A stretch of DNA of 64,000 bases from an uncultured Bacillaceae bacterium (GCA_947497585.1 CANMHG010000003.1:62001-126000); one strand, 5' to 3'. Shown: positions 1-8,504, numbered from the stretch's first letter. The notes: generated by a model not told the origin, from the sequence alone. Translations and numbers: made by a program.

Positions 1-29
1 AAACGAAAAAGACGAGCAGATAGCCCGTC
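1..29 (-). terminator. Rho-independent terminator after the small Cys-rich gene
   Basis: Read on the minus strand, a 7-bp stem (GACGGGC/GCTCGTC, one G-T pair) with a 5-nt loop is followed by TTTTTCG. It lies just downstream of the 41-aa gene at 45-170. An AAGGAGGG followed by TTG lies between the two, so a leaderless reading running off the window cannot be fully excluded. Confidence 0.6.
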
Positions 30-44
30 AATTTACCCTCCTTT

Positions 45-170
45 TTAATTTAGCCTTATGCATTCTTCACAGTTTTCTTCACTACCACAACAATTAGTTT
101 CTTTATGTTTTAATAATTGTTCTTTATATTTCGATCTGTATCTATCAAATGTAGCAATGTCACTAAGCAT
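45..170 (-). CDS. Small Cys-rich hypothetical protein (41 aa)
   Basis: The ORF starts at ATG 170 behind a strong AAGGAGGG site and ends at TAA 45-47. The product is hydrophilic, about half Lys/Glu/Arg, and carries four cysteines near its C-terminus in the pattern CCG-x4-C-x2-C. The paired-Cys-Gly motif resembles the 52-aa protein at 49549-49707, which suggests metal or thiol binding. That is inference from composition only. A terminator follows directly, so this looks like the last gene of a transcription unit, or a single gene. No family is recognised. Confidence 0.65.
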   Translation of the reverse strand: MLSDIATFDRYRSKYKEQLLKHKETNCCGSEENCEECIRLN

Positions 171-678
171 TTTTTCCCTCCTTCTAACTGTTACTTATAA
201 TTTTATATCCTTAAAAATAGGATGGCGAGAAGAAGCGATTTTTGAAATTTATTGATATAGCATAATTTATTTTTTATGTAACATCTAAATCTACCAGCCT
301 ACTGTATCCGTCGGAAATACGGGGACGGTTCCTCATGTTTACCTACCTATTTTCAAATGAATGTTTAGTAGAAGAGTCGGAGAGAGGTACAGGTGTTTCT
401 ATTCCTCTATTTGTGGTAACGGTAGAGCTGTCCCGTTGTTTTAGATACTTCAAATTTACGTGTTCCTTGAGAACGGTAAAGAATAGAAATACGGAGGACG
501 ATTCTGATGTTTATCCTATTTCCTGCACTACTAAATGTTAGATAATTGGTAATTAGCTAGCGTTTGGAAATTCAATTTTATCATGTCATACATTATGAAA
601 ATAATATAAAATTTATAAAGGATTTAGTTTGATGTTGTCGAAACATATATTTATATCGTACATGTGGAGGCCAATGGT
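171..678. other. Gene-free stretch with degenerate hairpin repeats
   Basis: No supported gene. Around 307-332, 425-445 and 495-520 there are decayed copies of a dispersed repeat built on GACGGTTC/GAACCGTC followed by TGTTT, the same family seen at 8829, 14315-14362, 20178 and 21820-21895. The last 60 bases are AT-rich and probably hold the promoter of the next gene. Confidence 0.5.
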
Positions 679-1128
679 ATGGATGAATTAAAAGAAGAAA
701 AGAAATTATCGAAAATACTAGATAAAATTGGTGTAAAGAGTCCAGCGGAGATTATAGATATAGACCAAATCGATACACTAGTTAATAATCTGTCTAAGCT
801 ACAAAAGGAATCATTAGAGCAACTAATTGGTACAATACCGAACTTTAAAGAAATAACAACTAAGTATATGGAAAATTTGAATCTATCCTACAATAAAGTG
901 ATGGACGATTTAATTGAAGAAAAAAAGGCTTTATATACAATGTTAAATAAGGAAAACTTAACAGATCAAGATAAAGTAATGATTTTCAATGAAATTAGAG
1001 AAATACGTAGAACCTTACTTTTAAAGGATACCATGTATAATGTTATGAATAATAAAGTGTTTCAGGCTACAGCGACAGCTGCTGCGATTGTTGTATCAGC
1101 TGCAATCGGTAGCAAATTAAAAAAATAA
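679..1128 (+). CDS. Hypothetical protein with C-terminal hydrophobic segment (149 aa)
   Basis: I place the start at ATG 679 because a GGAGG at 666-670 sits 8 nt upstream; the GTG at 664 would put the ribosome-binding site inside the gene. The product is strongly helical and charged over residues 1-120 (Lys/Glu-rich, coiled-coil-like). It ends in a short Ala/Val-rich hydrophobic stretch (ATAAAIVVSAAIG) closed by Lys residues, which would suit a tail anchor or amphipathic membrane contact. No family is recognised, and no neighbour shares its strand or obvious operon. Confidence 0.7.
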   Translation: MDELKEEKKLSKILDKIGVKSPAEIIDIDQIDTLVNNLSKLQKESLEQLIGTIPNFKEITTKYMENLNLSYNKVMDDLIEEKKALYTMLNKENLTDQDKVMIFNEIREIRRTLLLKDTMYNVMNNKVFQATATAAAIVVSAAIGSKLKK

Positions 1129-1385
1129 AAGAAACATGGGGATATTTATCGGTTATTCTTCACTTTCTTGTAGAAGAACAATAGCTTATTCCTGTGTCTA
1201 TATTAGTATTGGGTGCCTGTCACTTCTCGAAAATTCTTGTTTCACAAAAAATGTTTCACAGCTGAGAAACAAGGGAGACATCTTGTCCTAACTAATAATG
1301 TACAGGTGTGAAGAATTTAGGTGCCCTTCTCTTTGTTAAAGCCTTAAAATAATTTCAGTAGCATAATAAAGGAATTCTTGTACTA

Positions 1386-1619
1386 CTAGAATAAAATAAA
1401 TATACTTCTAATTAGGCATACGGTCTTTATAAAAAAAGAAAACTCGTCACTTAATTGACGGTATGTACCGATTCCTTTTAGTAGATTATCAGGACCTTTA
1501 AAGCAGTCTTTATGATATAGGGTATTTATTAAGTCAATGACTACATGATCTCTTTCTTTAATTTTGATTCCGCAGTATGAACAGTTAATAGATGCATAAA
1601 TGGACATACAAACAATCAT
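1386..1619 (-). CDS. Small putative zinc-ribbon protein (77 aa)
   Basis: The translated N-terminal half has a CSYCG knuckle at about residues 14-18 and HKDC about 20 residues later. This C-x2-C...H-x2-C layout resembles LIM/treble-clef zinc-binding sites. The C-terminal third is hydrophobic and basic. The ribosome-binding site is weak (GAAAG), and an internal ATG four codons in is possible. The motif spacing is the main reason to believe it is coding. No function can be assigned. Confidence 0.45.
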   Translation of the reverse strand: MIVCMSIYASINCSYCGIKIKERDHVVIDLINTLYHKDCFKGPDNLLKGIGTYRQLSDEFSFFIKTVCLIRSIFILF

Positions 1620-1846
1620 ATTCTTTCAACAACCATTATATTATCAACACAAATTAACTCGATTCTGCTACTTAAAACACAGCCCTTTTGAATGATTAAG
1701 TTGTTTAGTTTTTTTTATGTCTATCATTTCTTGGAACGATAAGAAAATTTGGTAGAAGATATAAAGGGTGTTAATTGTGCAGGCGAGGAAACCTCCTTTC
1801 GACTGTGTGGAAGGGTCTGAGGAACAGTTTGAAAAAAGGTAGAAAT

Positions 1847-2104
1847 CTATTCTTCTTTTTTACTCATACTTTGGTAAAACTCTCTTTTAGCCTCAAGTAG
1901 AAGTTCGGAAGGGTCTTTTAGATTAAGGCCGTCGGCAATCTTAAAAAGTGTTTCAACTGATATATTTACTTCTCCTCGTTCAACCTCTCATTTATCATTT
2001 GGTTCTGATCTCTCAGCTAGTTTTTCTATTGTAAAGTCTTTATTTCTTTGACTTGCTCGAATTGATTTTCCTAAGTAATAGCTTAATCTACTTGTTTTGC
2101 TCAC
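1847..2104 (-). pseudogene. Decayed XRE-family transcriptional regulator
   Basis: In one continuous minus frame from GTG 2104 to TAG 1847 the translation reads as a lambda-repressor-type HTH protein: a helix (FTIEKLAERS), then ...ERGEVNISVETLFKIADGL, which is the usual recognition helix and third helix of XRE proteins. An in-frame TGA at 1988-1990 (codon 39) interrupts it exactly where the turn residues should be. The sequence around the stop (NDK-stop-EVERGE) also looks shortened by a few residues against the normal pattern. The mutation removes DNA binding, so I call it a pseudogene. Confidence 0.75.
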
Positions 2105-2334
2105 AATAAGGACTTTCTCCTTTTTACCATTATTATCATAGGGTACGGTTTGTACGTTAACCTAATTTATTCCAGTTCAACTGGATCTATCGGTCATTCA
2201 TGAAAAAGTTGATTGATTTTGAATGGATTGTGGAAGATGGAGTTATTTACCTAAAAAGGTCAAATTGCGATAAGGTTGAAAATTCATTAATCAAACCCCC
2301 TAACCCCTGTCATGAAATAGGGTAAATGCGCTTT

Positions 2335-2376
2335 TTAAAAAAACAAAAACTCCTGCATCATTTGATACAGGAGTTA
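2335..2376 (-). terminator. Terminator of the LysM gene
   Basis: Inverted repeat AACTCCTG (2348-2355) / CAGGAGTT (2368-2375). On the minus strand it is followed by a T-rich tract (the A-run at 2336-2349 on the plus strand). It lies 20 nt after the LysM gene stop. Confidence 0.85.
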
Positions 2377-2395
2377 TATCATAATTATCAGATTA

Positions 2396-2947
2396 CTAGC
2401 TTAGTGGAATAACTATTTTAGAACCAATTGTTAATTCATATGGGTCTACATTTGGGTTTGCTTCCAATAAGTCTTCTACACTAACACCATCATAAACACT
2501 TGCGATTTCATTGAAAGTGTTACCAGGCTGAACTGTGTGATACAGGTAATCTTCACCTTGTTCTAGCGTATAGTCAATGACTACGATTTCTGAACCAATC
2601 GTTAATTCATATGGGTCAACATCTGGATTTAATCGAACTAAATCATCTACAGTCACACCGTCATAAACTGCAGCAATTTCCACAAGTGTGTTACCAGGTT
2701 GAACAACATGTGTTACCATATTTTGATTTGGAATCGTAATTTCTGCTCCAACTGGAATGTCAGAAGGAACAAAATCATTCGCTTCCATTAAATCTTCTGT
2801 TGATACATTATCTAAACCTTGGGCTATTCCCCAGTATGTGTCACCCGATTCTACTGTTACTGTGGAATGTGCCGAAACTCCCATAGCACCGAGAACCATT
2901 CCGAATCCTAAAGCAGCTGGTGCAATTATTTTTTTAGTTTTCTTCAT
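2396..2947 (-). CDS. Secreted LysM-repeat protein (183 aa)
   Basis: A signal peptide (MKKTKKIIAP, then a Gly/Ala/Val hydrophobic core, cleavage near AHS at about residue 27) is followed by three LysM peptidoglycan-binding repeats at about residues 30-73, 79-124 and 136-182. Each ends in a PYELTIGSEIVI-like segment. Repeats 2 and 3 are nearly identical, pointing to recent internal duplication. There is no catalytic domain, so it probably serves as a cell-wall or spore-surface anchor or matrix protein rather than a hydrolase. ATG 2947 is preceded by AAAGGAGGAG, and the gene has its own terminator. Confidence 0.9.
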   Translation of the reverse strand: MKKTKKIIAPAALGFGMVLGAMGVSAHSTVTVESGDTYWGIAQGLDNVSTEDLMEANDFVPSDIPVGAEITIPNQNMVTHVVQPGNTLVEIAAVYDGVTVDDLVRLNPDVDPYELTIGSEIVVIDYTLEQGEDYLYHTVQPGNTFNEIASVYDGVSVEDLLEANPNVDPYELTIGSKIVIPLS

Positions 2948-3281
2948 GTGTTATCTCCTCCTTTAATTAGTAACGGTATATTTATTACATTCCACTTTAA
3001 AAAGAATCTAAACATGAATTTATGAATTGATTGTTTTTGGAAAGAGGAGACACCCCGGGAAGTTTTTTTACATTTAGTTAAATCCAATCCTACCAAAACA
3101 GAATCTCGGGTCCTATTCTTGATAGAAGGGATCTCCTCCTTTTTTGTAACCAGTAAATTTAGATTAACCATCAAAAGATGAAATAAGTTCTAATTGTTTT
3201 CTTTGATAAGTAGAAAGCTAGACAGAGATTTAAAGTGTTTAATGATCGAAATAATAATGATCAATGTCTAGAGGATAGTAA

Positions 3282-3482
3282 GGTGAAAAATAGACTAACA
3301 GATGAAGAGGCAAGGTTGGATATTAAGAAGCTACTTGGTGGGATTTAATATCCCGCAGGTTAAGAGTTTACCAAAAGAGAAGAGAACTGAAGTATTGAGG
3401 AAAGTAAAAGGATTGAAGGTTTGTCATTACGTAAGGCTGCGAGGATTTTTGGGGTTTCTTTGAGACTTGTTTTTAAGACATA
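3282..3482 (+). pseudogene. C-terminal remnant of a REP-associated (Y1) transposase
   Basis: Joining frames gives LTDEEARLDIKKLLGGI, then INIPQVKSLPKEKRTEVLRK, then EGLSLRKAARIFGVSLRLVF and a stop. This is the basic linker and HTH tail typical of Bacillus IS200-like/RAYT transposases, as I know the family. A TAA after GGI and a frameshift near 3417 break it, and the catalytic HUH domain is absent. The intact transposase at 53967-54527 lacks this tail, so the relic comes from a different, longer member. Confidence 0.6.
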
Positions 3483-3490
3483 ACACAAGC

Positions 3491-3539
3491 GAACACCTGG
3501 ACTATTCTTCAAACTCGTTGAGAGAAGGTCCAGGTGTTC
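3491..3539. terminator. Perfect 12-bp hairpin between transposase relic and protease-like gene
   Basis: GAACACCTGGAC (3491-3502) pairs with GTCCAGGTGTTC (3528-3539). There is no long U-tract on either side, so it could be a weak terminator for the minus-strand gene ending at 3555 or simply a repeat element. Confidence 0.5.
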
Positions 3540-3554
3540 ATTATAATTACGTAC

Positions 3555-5903
3555 CTATTTCAGTAAGTCAGAGATCTTGTGTTGTTCAATAACATATGAG
3601 GGAACTTGAGTTGGGCCTATATTTTCTTGAGAAATGACGATTAATTGATCATCCTTATAAAATAGTTTATGAATGTCTTTGCCCATTGGAACTCGTTTTT
3701 TTCTTAGTAGATCCTCTGTACTATAAATATCAATATAATTATCTTTACTTGTGAAAATTAAATTTTTCTCAAGAGCAAATGATATTTCTTCAAATTCATA
3801 CATTTTAGGGACAGGATGAACTCTTTTTGCAGAAGCAACATACCCCGAATTTCCGATAATGAATCTATAATCAGGTGAATGATAAATTCGGGTGCCATAG
3901 CCTATATGATTGTCAATATTAACAGCCCTAACTAATTTCCCGTCATTTAATGAGATGGAATGTAGTGAACCCGGATAAGACCATATCGTGTCGTTGTTCA
4001 AAAAGGCAATTGTGGACAAGTTACTCAAAGATATAGATGAAGTCTCTAAAAGTGTTTCACGGTTATAACTTTTAAATTTATCCCATTGTCCCGATCCTGG
4101 AGTTACATAGATATTTTTACCATTAACTAATAGGTCGTAAGGATCAATATCAACTGAAAATTGATCTTTAATTTGGAAGTTATCCGTATTAATAATCATA
4201 ATTTCCCCATATGAATCAAACCAATAAGGATTATGAGGAGCTTTTAGTATAGTAACATATAGCTCGTTACCATATATAACCGCTCTCCCTGGAATGCCAT
4301 TAAAAGAAAGCTCTTTTGATGTTTTCGTTAGGTAGTTTATTTCTAGTAATTTATCATTTCCACTAATGCCATAAATAATAGGTTTAGTGGGATGGATAAC
4401 GGCATTTCTTATGATGTCTTTTAAATAGAATTTACTAGAGCTAGTAGTAAGACCATCATATCTTGAAAACGGATTTTCTACAGTAACGTTTCCTGTTACG
4501 TGCGTAGGATCCTTCGGTAATTTGTTTACTGGGATAGTTCCTACATTAGCTGAGCTTTTAGAGTTAACTTCATTAATCCAGGATGTAGCATAGTCAACAG
4601 GAATTGCACGAAAAAGAACTTCAGTCCCGTGTAAAGCTATTGCGACTAGATGTCCATCCATTGTTAGAATAGGTCCTCCTGAAATGCCATATGAATAAGG
4701 AAAGGTCAAGAAAAATGATGTGTAGTTCACCCCATTTATATAGGTATATTCATGAATAGAATTTACCTCATGGTTTGTAACTGTGTTTGGATACCCGTCA
4801 AAGGTGCCAATGCTAATGAGTGAACCTCCTTTTTTCACCATTTCTTGAGACCCAATTTTAGCATAAGGCTTTGAAAAGAGGTTTTTTGTTTTTAGTAAAA
4901 CTAGATTTGTGTTTATATCATGTTTCACTACGCCCTCAATCTCAATTCTTTTTCCACCATTCGATAATGCAGATAAGCTATGACCACCTTGTACAACTTG
5001 GTAGCTTGTTAAGATATATTGGCTACCTACAACCACTCCACTCCCTTGGTTGAACAACTTATTACTCTTATTATAAGAAAGAATCGTTACTGTATATTTA
5101 CTATGTTGCTTACTCTTTTCATAAGTTAATCCTTCTAGTAAGGAGTTCGTAAATTCATTAATTACGTTTACAGCTGATAGTGTTTCAATGTGTGTGTTAA
5201 GGTACTCTTTCACCTTTGATTGTTCAATATTTGGGATAAGTGATTTTATTAAAGTTACTGTTGTAGACAACTGTTGTTCACTTGCATTATTCTTTTGATC
5301 TTCATAAAGCTTTTCAAGAGCCATTTTTGTAGAAATAGAATATAACGTATTATTCAAGGAGCTTTGTCCTGGTGTCTTATATAAGTCAAGAATGGCTTGT
5401 CTCGTAGATTTCCCATATACTCTATATAAAAGGATAGCTTGCTTTCTAATTTCACTAGAGAGACTGTGGTAAGCTTGTTCTGCTTCATCACTTAATGGGT
5501 TTGAATCAAACAATCGTAAAAAGTCTTCCGTCTTAGTAGTAATCTTTTTGCCAGAAGTAATCGCATCTATATAGGCTGTTGCACGAGAATAATGTAACAC
5601 TACATTATTCCTTAACCTTTCTTCTAACTTCGATTTGTACGTACCCTTTGGCAATTTTGAAATAGCGTCTTTTGCTTTTAACATGTTATCCTTGGTTAAA
5701 TTAAAGATTTGCATATCAGGATATTGTATTTTCTGGGTAAACTCCACTGAAATCTGCCACTTCAAAGCACCTGCATAACTTTCCGCTTGACTAACATAGT
5801 ATTCAGCATTACTATATGTTGATGCGTTTCCTACACTATGTGAAGAAAACATGACTGCTAAAATAAGTATAATTGATACTGTGTTTACTATAACTTTCCG
5901 CAC
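3555..5903 (-). CDS. Secreted SbsC-domain / trypsin-fold pseudoprotease with beta-propeller-like tail (782 aa)
   Basis: Start GTG 5903 after GGGAGG. A signal peptide spans about residues 1-28. Residues 33-180 match the N-terminal region of the 364-aa protein at 24264-25358 (shared ALKWQISVE and EIRKQAILLYRVYG) and resemble the helical SbsC S-layer C-domain. Residues 280-430 are a chymotrypsin/Deg-type fold: GSGVVVG, ILTSYQVV, TNLVLL, YGISGGPIL. In active Deg enzymes these read TxxHVV, TDLALL and GNSGGP. Here Gln302 replaces His and Asn333 replaces Asp, and only Ser408 is kept, so proteolysis is unlikely. Residues 480-782 form repeated strand-rich units like a YVTN/WD propeller. It may act as a binding or cell-surface sensor protein (inference). 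Confidence 0.8.
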   Translation of the reverse strand: MRKVIVNTVSIILILAVMFSSHSVGNASTYSNAEYYVSQAESYAGALKWQISVEFTQKIQYPDMQIFNLTKDNMLKAKDAISKLPKGTYKSKLEERLRNNVVLHYSRATAYIDAITSGKKITTKTEDFLRLFDSNPLSDEAEQAYHSLSSEIRKQAILLYRVYGKSTRQAILDLYKTPGQSSLNNTLYSISTKMALEKLYEDQKNNASEQQLSTTVTLIKSLIPNIEQSKVKEYLNTHIETLSAVNVINEFTNSLLEGLTYEKSKQHSKYTVTILSYNKSNKLFNQGSGVVVGSQYILTSYQVVQGGHSLSALSNGGKRIEIEGVVKHDINTNLVLLKTKNLFSKPYAKIGSQEMVKKGGSLISIGTFDGYPNTVTNHEVNSIHEYTYINGVNYTSFFLTFPYSYGISGGPILTMDGHLVAIALHGTEVLFRAIPVDYATSWINEVNSKSSANVGTIPVNKLPKDPTHVTGNVTVENPFSRYDGLTTSSSKFYLKDIIRNAVIHPTKPIIYGISGNDKLLEINYLTKTSKELSFNGIPGRAVIYGNELYVTILKAPHNPYWFDSYGEIMIINTDNFQIKDQFSVDIDPYDLLVNGKNIYVTPGSGQWDKFKSYNRETLLETSSISLSNLSTIAFLNNDTIWSYPGSLHSISLNDGKLVRAVNIDNHIGYGTRIYHSPDYRFIIGNSGYVASAKRVHPVPKMYEFEEISFALEKNLIFTSKDNYIDIYSTEDLLRKKRVPMGKDIHKLFYKDDQLIVISQENIGPTQVPSYVIEQHKISDLLK

Positions 5904-6070
5904 ATTTCGTCCTCCCTGTTTATACCCTTAATCAAGGATATAATACTTATCCCATCGGCCATATATAAAGATTATGGAAGAGAAGGGGGGATTTGGGAGA
6001 TCGAAAGGACTGTGTGAAGCAGAGGATTGTCAGTTGGTTCATCAAAATAGGATAAGACTACCTTCACGTT

Positions 6071-6916
6071 CTAAAAAAGCAACTCCCTCATAAGTGCAAG
6101 ATCCGAATAGTTAGGATGATCTCCAGAAACTTCACTTACACCCCCACTATTTATATCATTCTCAAACTCATGTAACTCCTCAAAATACAATTCATCCATC
6201 TTTTTAGTTAAAATCCCATAGTAATACGCAATTGGATTATGAACCTTATGTAGCTTCGTTTTTCGTATCATTTGCTTAAAGGAATCAATGGAAAGCTCCA
6301 GTACAGTCTCTTGTTCCTTTTCACGATTACTTTTATAGGCAACAATGCTTGTCATTTTCCAAAATTCTTCGATAGCCTTGGCTTCTTGAAAAAAGGATTT
6401 TACGAGATTCACAAATGGTTTTGGAACACGATCATTCGTAAAGGTGTAATCCAGCTCCGCGTCATTACGTGTAGTTATATTATTTTGGTTAGTTTTAGAA
6501 AGATTGCTAGTTTTAGGGTGGTTCATGTTTTTCACTTTAGGTGGTTCAATTTGCAAAAAACGATTGAACACATATAAATTACTAGATTGTGATCCATTCT
6601 TACGCGCCGTTTCATATACACAAAAGATTCTCAACTTAATCGCCTTTTGAATCATCCTCTTAAATGTAGAACGTGAGATACCTTGTCCATTGAATTCATC
6701 ATGAATTGCTTTTAAGACGGTAGCAATTTTTGCATTACACACACCAGGATACTTTGCTGCAAACCGAACTAGACGCTTGAATCCTACTAATTCACCCTTC
6801 GAAAACTCACTCTTATGGGCAACCATCCACATTTCAATATGACTGTTAAACTCGTCTAAACTACTAAACTGTGAAAGCTCCTTAAAGCTTTCTGTACCTG
6901 CAGATTTAAAATTCAT
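6071..6916 (-). CDS. HTH protein, replication-initiator-like (281 aa)
   Basis: I start at ATG 6916 (MNFKSAGTES), preceded by GGGTGG. The longer frame from 6973 adds 19 residues with no ribosome-binding site. Residues about 55-115 form a winged-helix-like block (FKRLVRFAAKYPGVCNAKIA ... GISRSTFKRMIQKAIKL) like the N-terminal DNA-binding part of plasmid/phage replication initiators and the 'helix-turn-helix cytosolic protein' family of Bacillus. The rest is charged and helical with no recognised domain. It stands divergent from the DUF1659 operon with a shared 200-bp promoter region. Its target is unknown. Confidence 0.65.
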   Translation of the reverse strand: MNFKSAGTESFKELSQFSSLDEFNSHIEMWMVAHKSEFSKGELVGFKRLVRFAAKYPGVCNAKIATVLKAIHDEFNGQGISRSTFKRMIQKAIKLRIFCVYETARKNGSQSSNLYVFNRFLQIEPPKVKNMNHPKTSNLSKTNQNNITTRNDAELDYTFTNDRVPKPFVNLVKSFFQEAKAIEEFWKMTSIVAYKSNREKEQETVLELSIDSFKQMIRKTKLHKVHNPIAYYYGILTKKMDELYFEELHEFENDINSGGVSEVSGDHPNYSDLALMRELLF

Positions 6917-7120
6917 ATTCCTGCACCACCCTTTCGCAGTAGTTATATAAGTGAGTGGTAAAAAAGGGGGCATGGGAATGTATAAAATTTTTATAGTTCT
7001 GTGTTTCTGTCACATCTTCGACAAATGTGTAGGATTGAGAATTTTTTTAAAAAAATATAAAACTCACGCCCCCTTTTTCTCCCCTCGTCCATATAATTAG
7101 GGCGAAAGGAGGTGAGAGAC

Positions 7121-7339
7121 ATGGCACAAACGTACTTACAAGATGTACAACTTCGATTAGTGTTAGAAACTGGCGTTGACAGTGAAGGTAAGCCGCTATT
7201 AAAAGGAAAAAGCTACAACAACATCAATTCAAAAGCAACAGCAGATCAGCTTTTTGCAGTAGCGAATGCAATCGCAAGTCTACAAACGTTACCACTTCAC
7301 ACAATCGAGAAAAACGACTCTTTCATTTTAGGAGCGTAA
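7121..7339 (+). CDS. DUF1659 family protein (72 aa)
   Basis: The translation (MAQTYLQDVQLRLVLETGVD ... LLKGKSYNNINSKATADQLF) fits DUF1659, a small Bacillus family of unknown function. ATG 7121 follows a near-consensus AAAGGAGGTGAG; the GTG at 7112 lies inside that site and is not the start. It is first in an operon with DUF2922 and YvrJ genes. In B. subtilis and relatives these are found near the SigO-type sigma factor, and a similar factor is encoded on the opposite strand just downstream here. Confidence 0.9.
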   Translation: MAQTYLQDVQLRLVLETGVDSEGKPLLKGKSYNNINSKATADQLFAVANAIASLQTLPLHTIEKNDSFILGA

Positions 7340-7375
7340 TGAGTGAAAAATAAGAGAGAAAGGAGGTAGAGAGAT

Positions 7376-7594
7376 ATGGCAAAGGTGTTAGAAATGCAGT
7401 TTACGAACTTAGAAGGTAAAGTTGCGAGAGTTACAATTGAAAACCCAATCGAGCCAGTTGATACAATCGCACTAGCAGCTGCAATGGATACGATTATTGC
7501 AAATGATGTATTCATCACTTCAGGTGGCGGGTTTGTTGCAAAACATGGTGCACGCGTAGTTGAGCGTAATGTGGTAGATGTTGAATTAGCATAA
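7376..7594 (+). CDS. DUF2922 family protein (72 aa)
   Basis: Small beta-rich protein (MAKVLEMQFTNLEGKVARVT ... VFITSGGGFVAKHGARVVER) matching the DUF2922 pattern. RBS AAAGGAGGTAG, 37 nt after the DUF1659 stop, same operon. A truncated second copy with a few substitutions lies at 10708-10904. Function is unknown. The constant companionship with DUF1659 and YvrJ suggests the three form one small complex or pathway (inference). Confidence 0.9.
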   Translation: MAKVLEMQFTNLEGKVARVTIENPIEPVDTIALAAAMDTIIANDVFITSGGGFVAKHGARVVERNVVDVELA

Positions 7595-7599
7595 GTGAT

Positions 7600-7635
7600 A
7601 GGGCCAACTTTCTTTTCGAGGGTTGGCTCTTCTTT
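7600..7635 (+). terminator. Hairpin between DUF2922 and yvrJ-like genes (attenuator)
   Basis: AGGGCCAAC / GTTGGCTCT with a short T-rich tail (TCTTCTTT). It would reduce read-through into the yvrJ-like gene. It is retained in the duplicated copy at 10908-10944 with one base change (GGACC). Confidence 0.6.
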
Positions 7636-7660
7636 ATAACAATGGGGAGGAGGATTTTTT

Positions 7661-7825
7661 ATGGAGCAATGGTTACCACTCATTCAAGAAGTAGGTTTTC
7701 CGATTCTAGTGACATTTTATCTCTTGCATCGTATTGAAACGAAGCTTGATAGTGTCATAGAATCAATTCAAACCCTGCCGGTGAGAGTGATGGAAGAACC
7801 GACGCAGATGAAAAAGACTGTGTGA
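7661..7825 (+). CDS. yvrJ: YvrJ family membrane peptide (54 aa), copy 1
   Basis: The product starts MEQWLPLIQEVGFPILVTFY and continues LLHRIETKLD. A single N-terminal membrane segment precedes a short amphipathic helix and a basic tail, as in B. subtilis YvrJ (PF12841-type). RBS GGGGAGGAGG is 8 nt upstream of ATG 7661. It is third in the DUF1659-DUF2922-yvrJ operon and is followed by a terminator. A copy with an identical protein sequence exists at 10971-11135. Function is not established; membrane location is predicted from sequence. Confidence 0.85.
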   Translation: MEQWLPLIQEVGFPILVTFYLLHRIETKLDSVIESIQTLPVRVMEEPTQMKKTV

Positions 7826-7830
7826 TTTTT

Positions 7831-7872
7831 GAGAATCAGGAGAGATGGCTAACTCACCTGGTTCTCTTTTTA
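7831..7872 (+). terminator. Terminator of the DUF1659-DUF2922-yvrJ operon
   Basis: GAGAATCAGG (7831-7840) / CCTGGTTCTC (7857-7866) with one mismatch, then TTTTT. The same structure with a different mismatch ends the duplicated module at 11141-11182. Confidence 0.85.
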
Positions 7873-7919
7873 TGCACAAAAATAGGCAGAGTTTATATTA
7901 CTCTACCTACTAAAAATCT

Positions 7920-8423
7920 CTAGCTAAGTGTATTTACCATTGTTTTTCGAAGTTTCTTTACTGCTTCGCGTCTCCATGATTTAACTTTTTCCAATGAAAC
8001 CCCATGTTCTAAAGCAATCTCCTTACTGGTTTTGTCCTCGAGGATTTTACCCTTTACCCATTTTCGTTGGTTATCAGATAACTCCGAGCAATAGATTTCA
8101 AGAATATCCTCATCTAGCAAAATACTAGACCTCTCATCAACGATATCAAAATAACTTTCTTTTTTCACTCCTTGATGACGATCATAATAAGTAGTTTCCT
8201 TCGTTAGATAAGTTTGTAACCTTCCCTTTATTGTTATATAGGCAAACGTCGAAAAGGCACCCATCTCTGGATTGTATCTTGTCTGTGCTTCCCACAAAGC
8301 AACAAGTCCAACCTGAAGATAGACATCGCGTTCCTTATAAATACATAGAGAATTTATAATTCTCAACACAAGAGGCTGGTGCTGTTCAACAATTTCTTCA
8401 AACGTCATTTTCTTAATTTCCAT
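7920..8423 (-). CDS. Small sigma-70-family factor (167 aa), SigO/YvrI-like context
   Basis: Region 2 is visible at about residues 8-75 (EIVEQHQPLVLRIINSL ... VGLVALWEAQTRYNPEMGAF, STFAYITIKGRLQTYL). Region 4 HTH lies at about residues 115-160 (LSDNQRKWVKGKILEDKTSK, EIALEHGVSLEKVKSWRREA). No region 1 or 3 is present. RBS AAGGAAG is ahead of ATG 8423. It converges on the DUF1659-DUF2922-yvrJ operon; in B. subtilis yvrJ neighbours the sigma factor gene yvrI/sigO, which supports a functional link. A C-rich motif (TTCTCCCC-C/T-CG) occurs upstream of both this gene and the DUF1659 operon and may be its promoter element. Confidence 0.85.
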   Translation of the reverse strand: MEIKKMTFEEIVEQHQPLVLRIINSLCIYKERDVYLQVGLVALWEAQTRYNPEMGAFSTFAYITIKGRLQTYLTKETTYYDRHQGVKKESYFDIVDERSSILLDEDILEIYCSELSDNQRKWVKGKILEDKTSKEIALEHGVSLEKVKSWRREAVKKLRKTMVNTLS

Positions 8424-8504
8424 CTAGATACTTCCTTGAAGGAAGCGCGCTACCTATTTATTCCGCCGGTAGCTTTAAGATAAACGATTTTTTAAAGCAT
8501 ATCG

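Noticed and set aside
1195..1330. Functional RNA suggested by GGTGCCTGTCACTTCTC and TGTTTCACAG...CTGAGAAACA
   Set aside because: It looks like another decayed intergenic repeat; the stem is imperfect and has no known class.
2200..2325. 41-codon ORF starting MKKLIDFEWIVEDG
   Set aside because: Plausible composition, but there is no ribosome-binding site and no promoter or terminator context; not strong enough to call.
2944..3174. 76-aa minus-strand ORF overlapping the LysM gene start
   Set aside because: No ribosome-binding site, overlaps the strong LysM start region, and composition is not protein-like.
7297..7683. 128-aa minus-strand ORF, with a related ORF at 10469-10993
   Set aside because: Both are antisense shadows of the DUF2922-yvrJ region. 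They look conserved only because the DNA is duplicated. No ribosome-binding site or domain.
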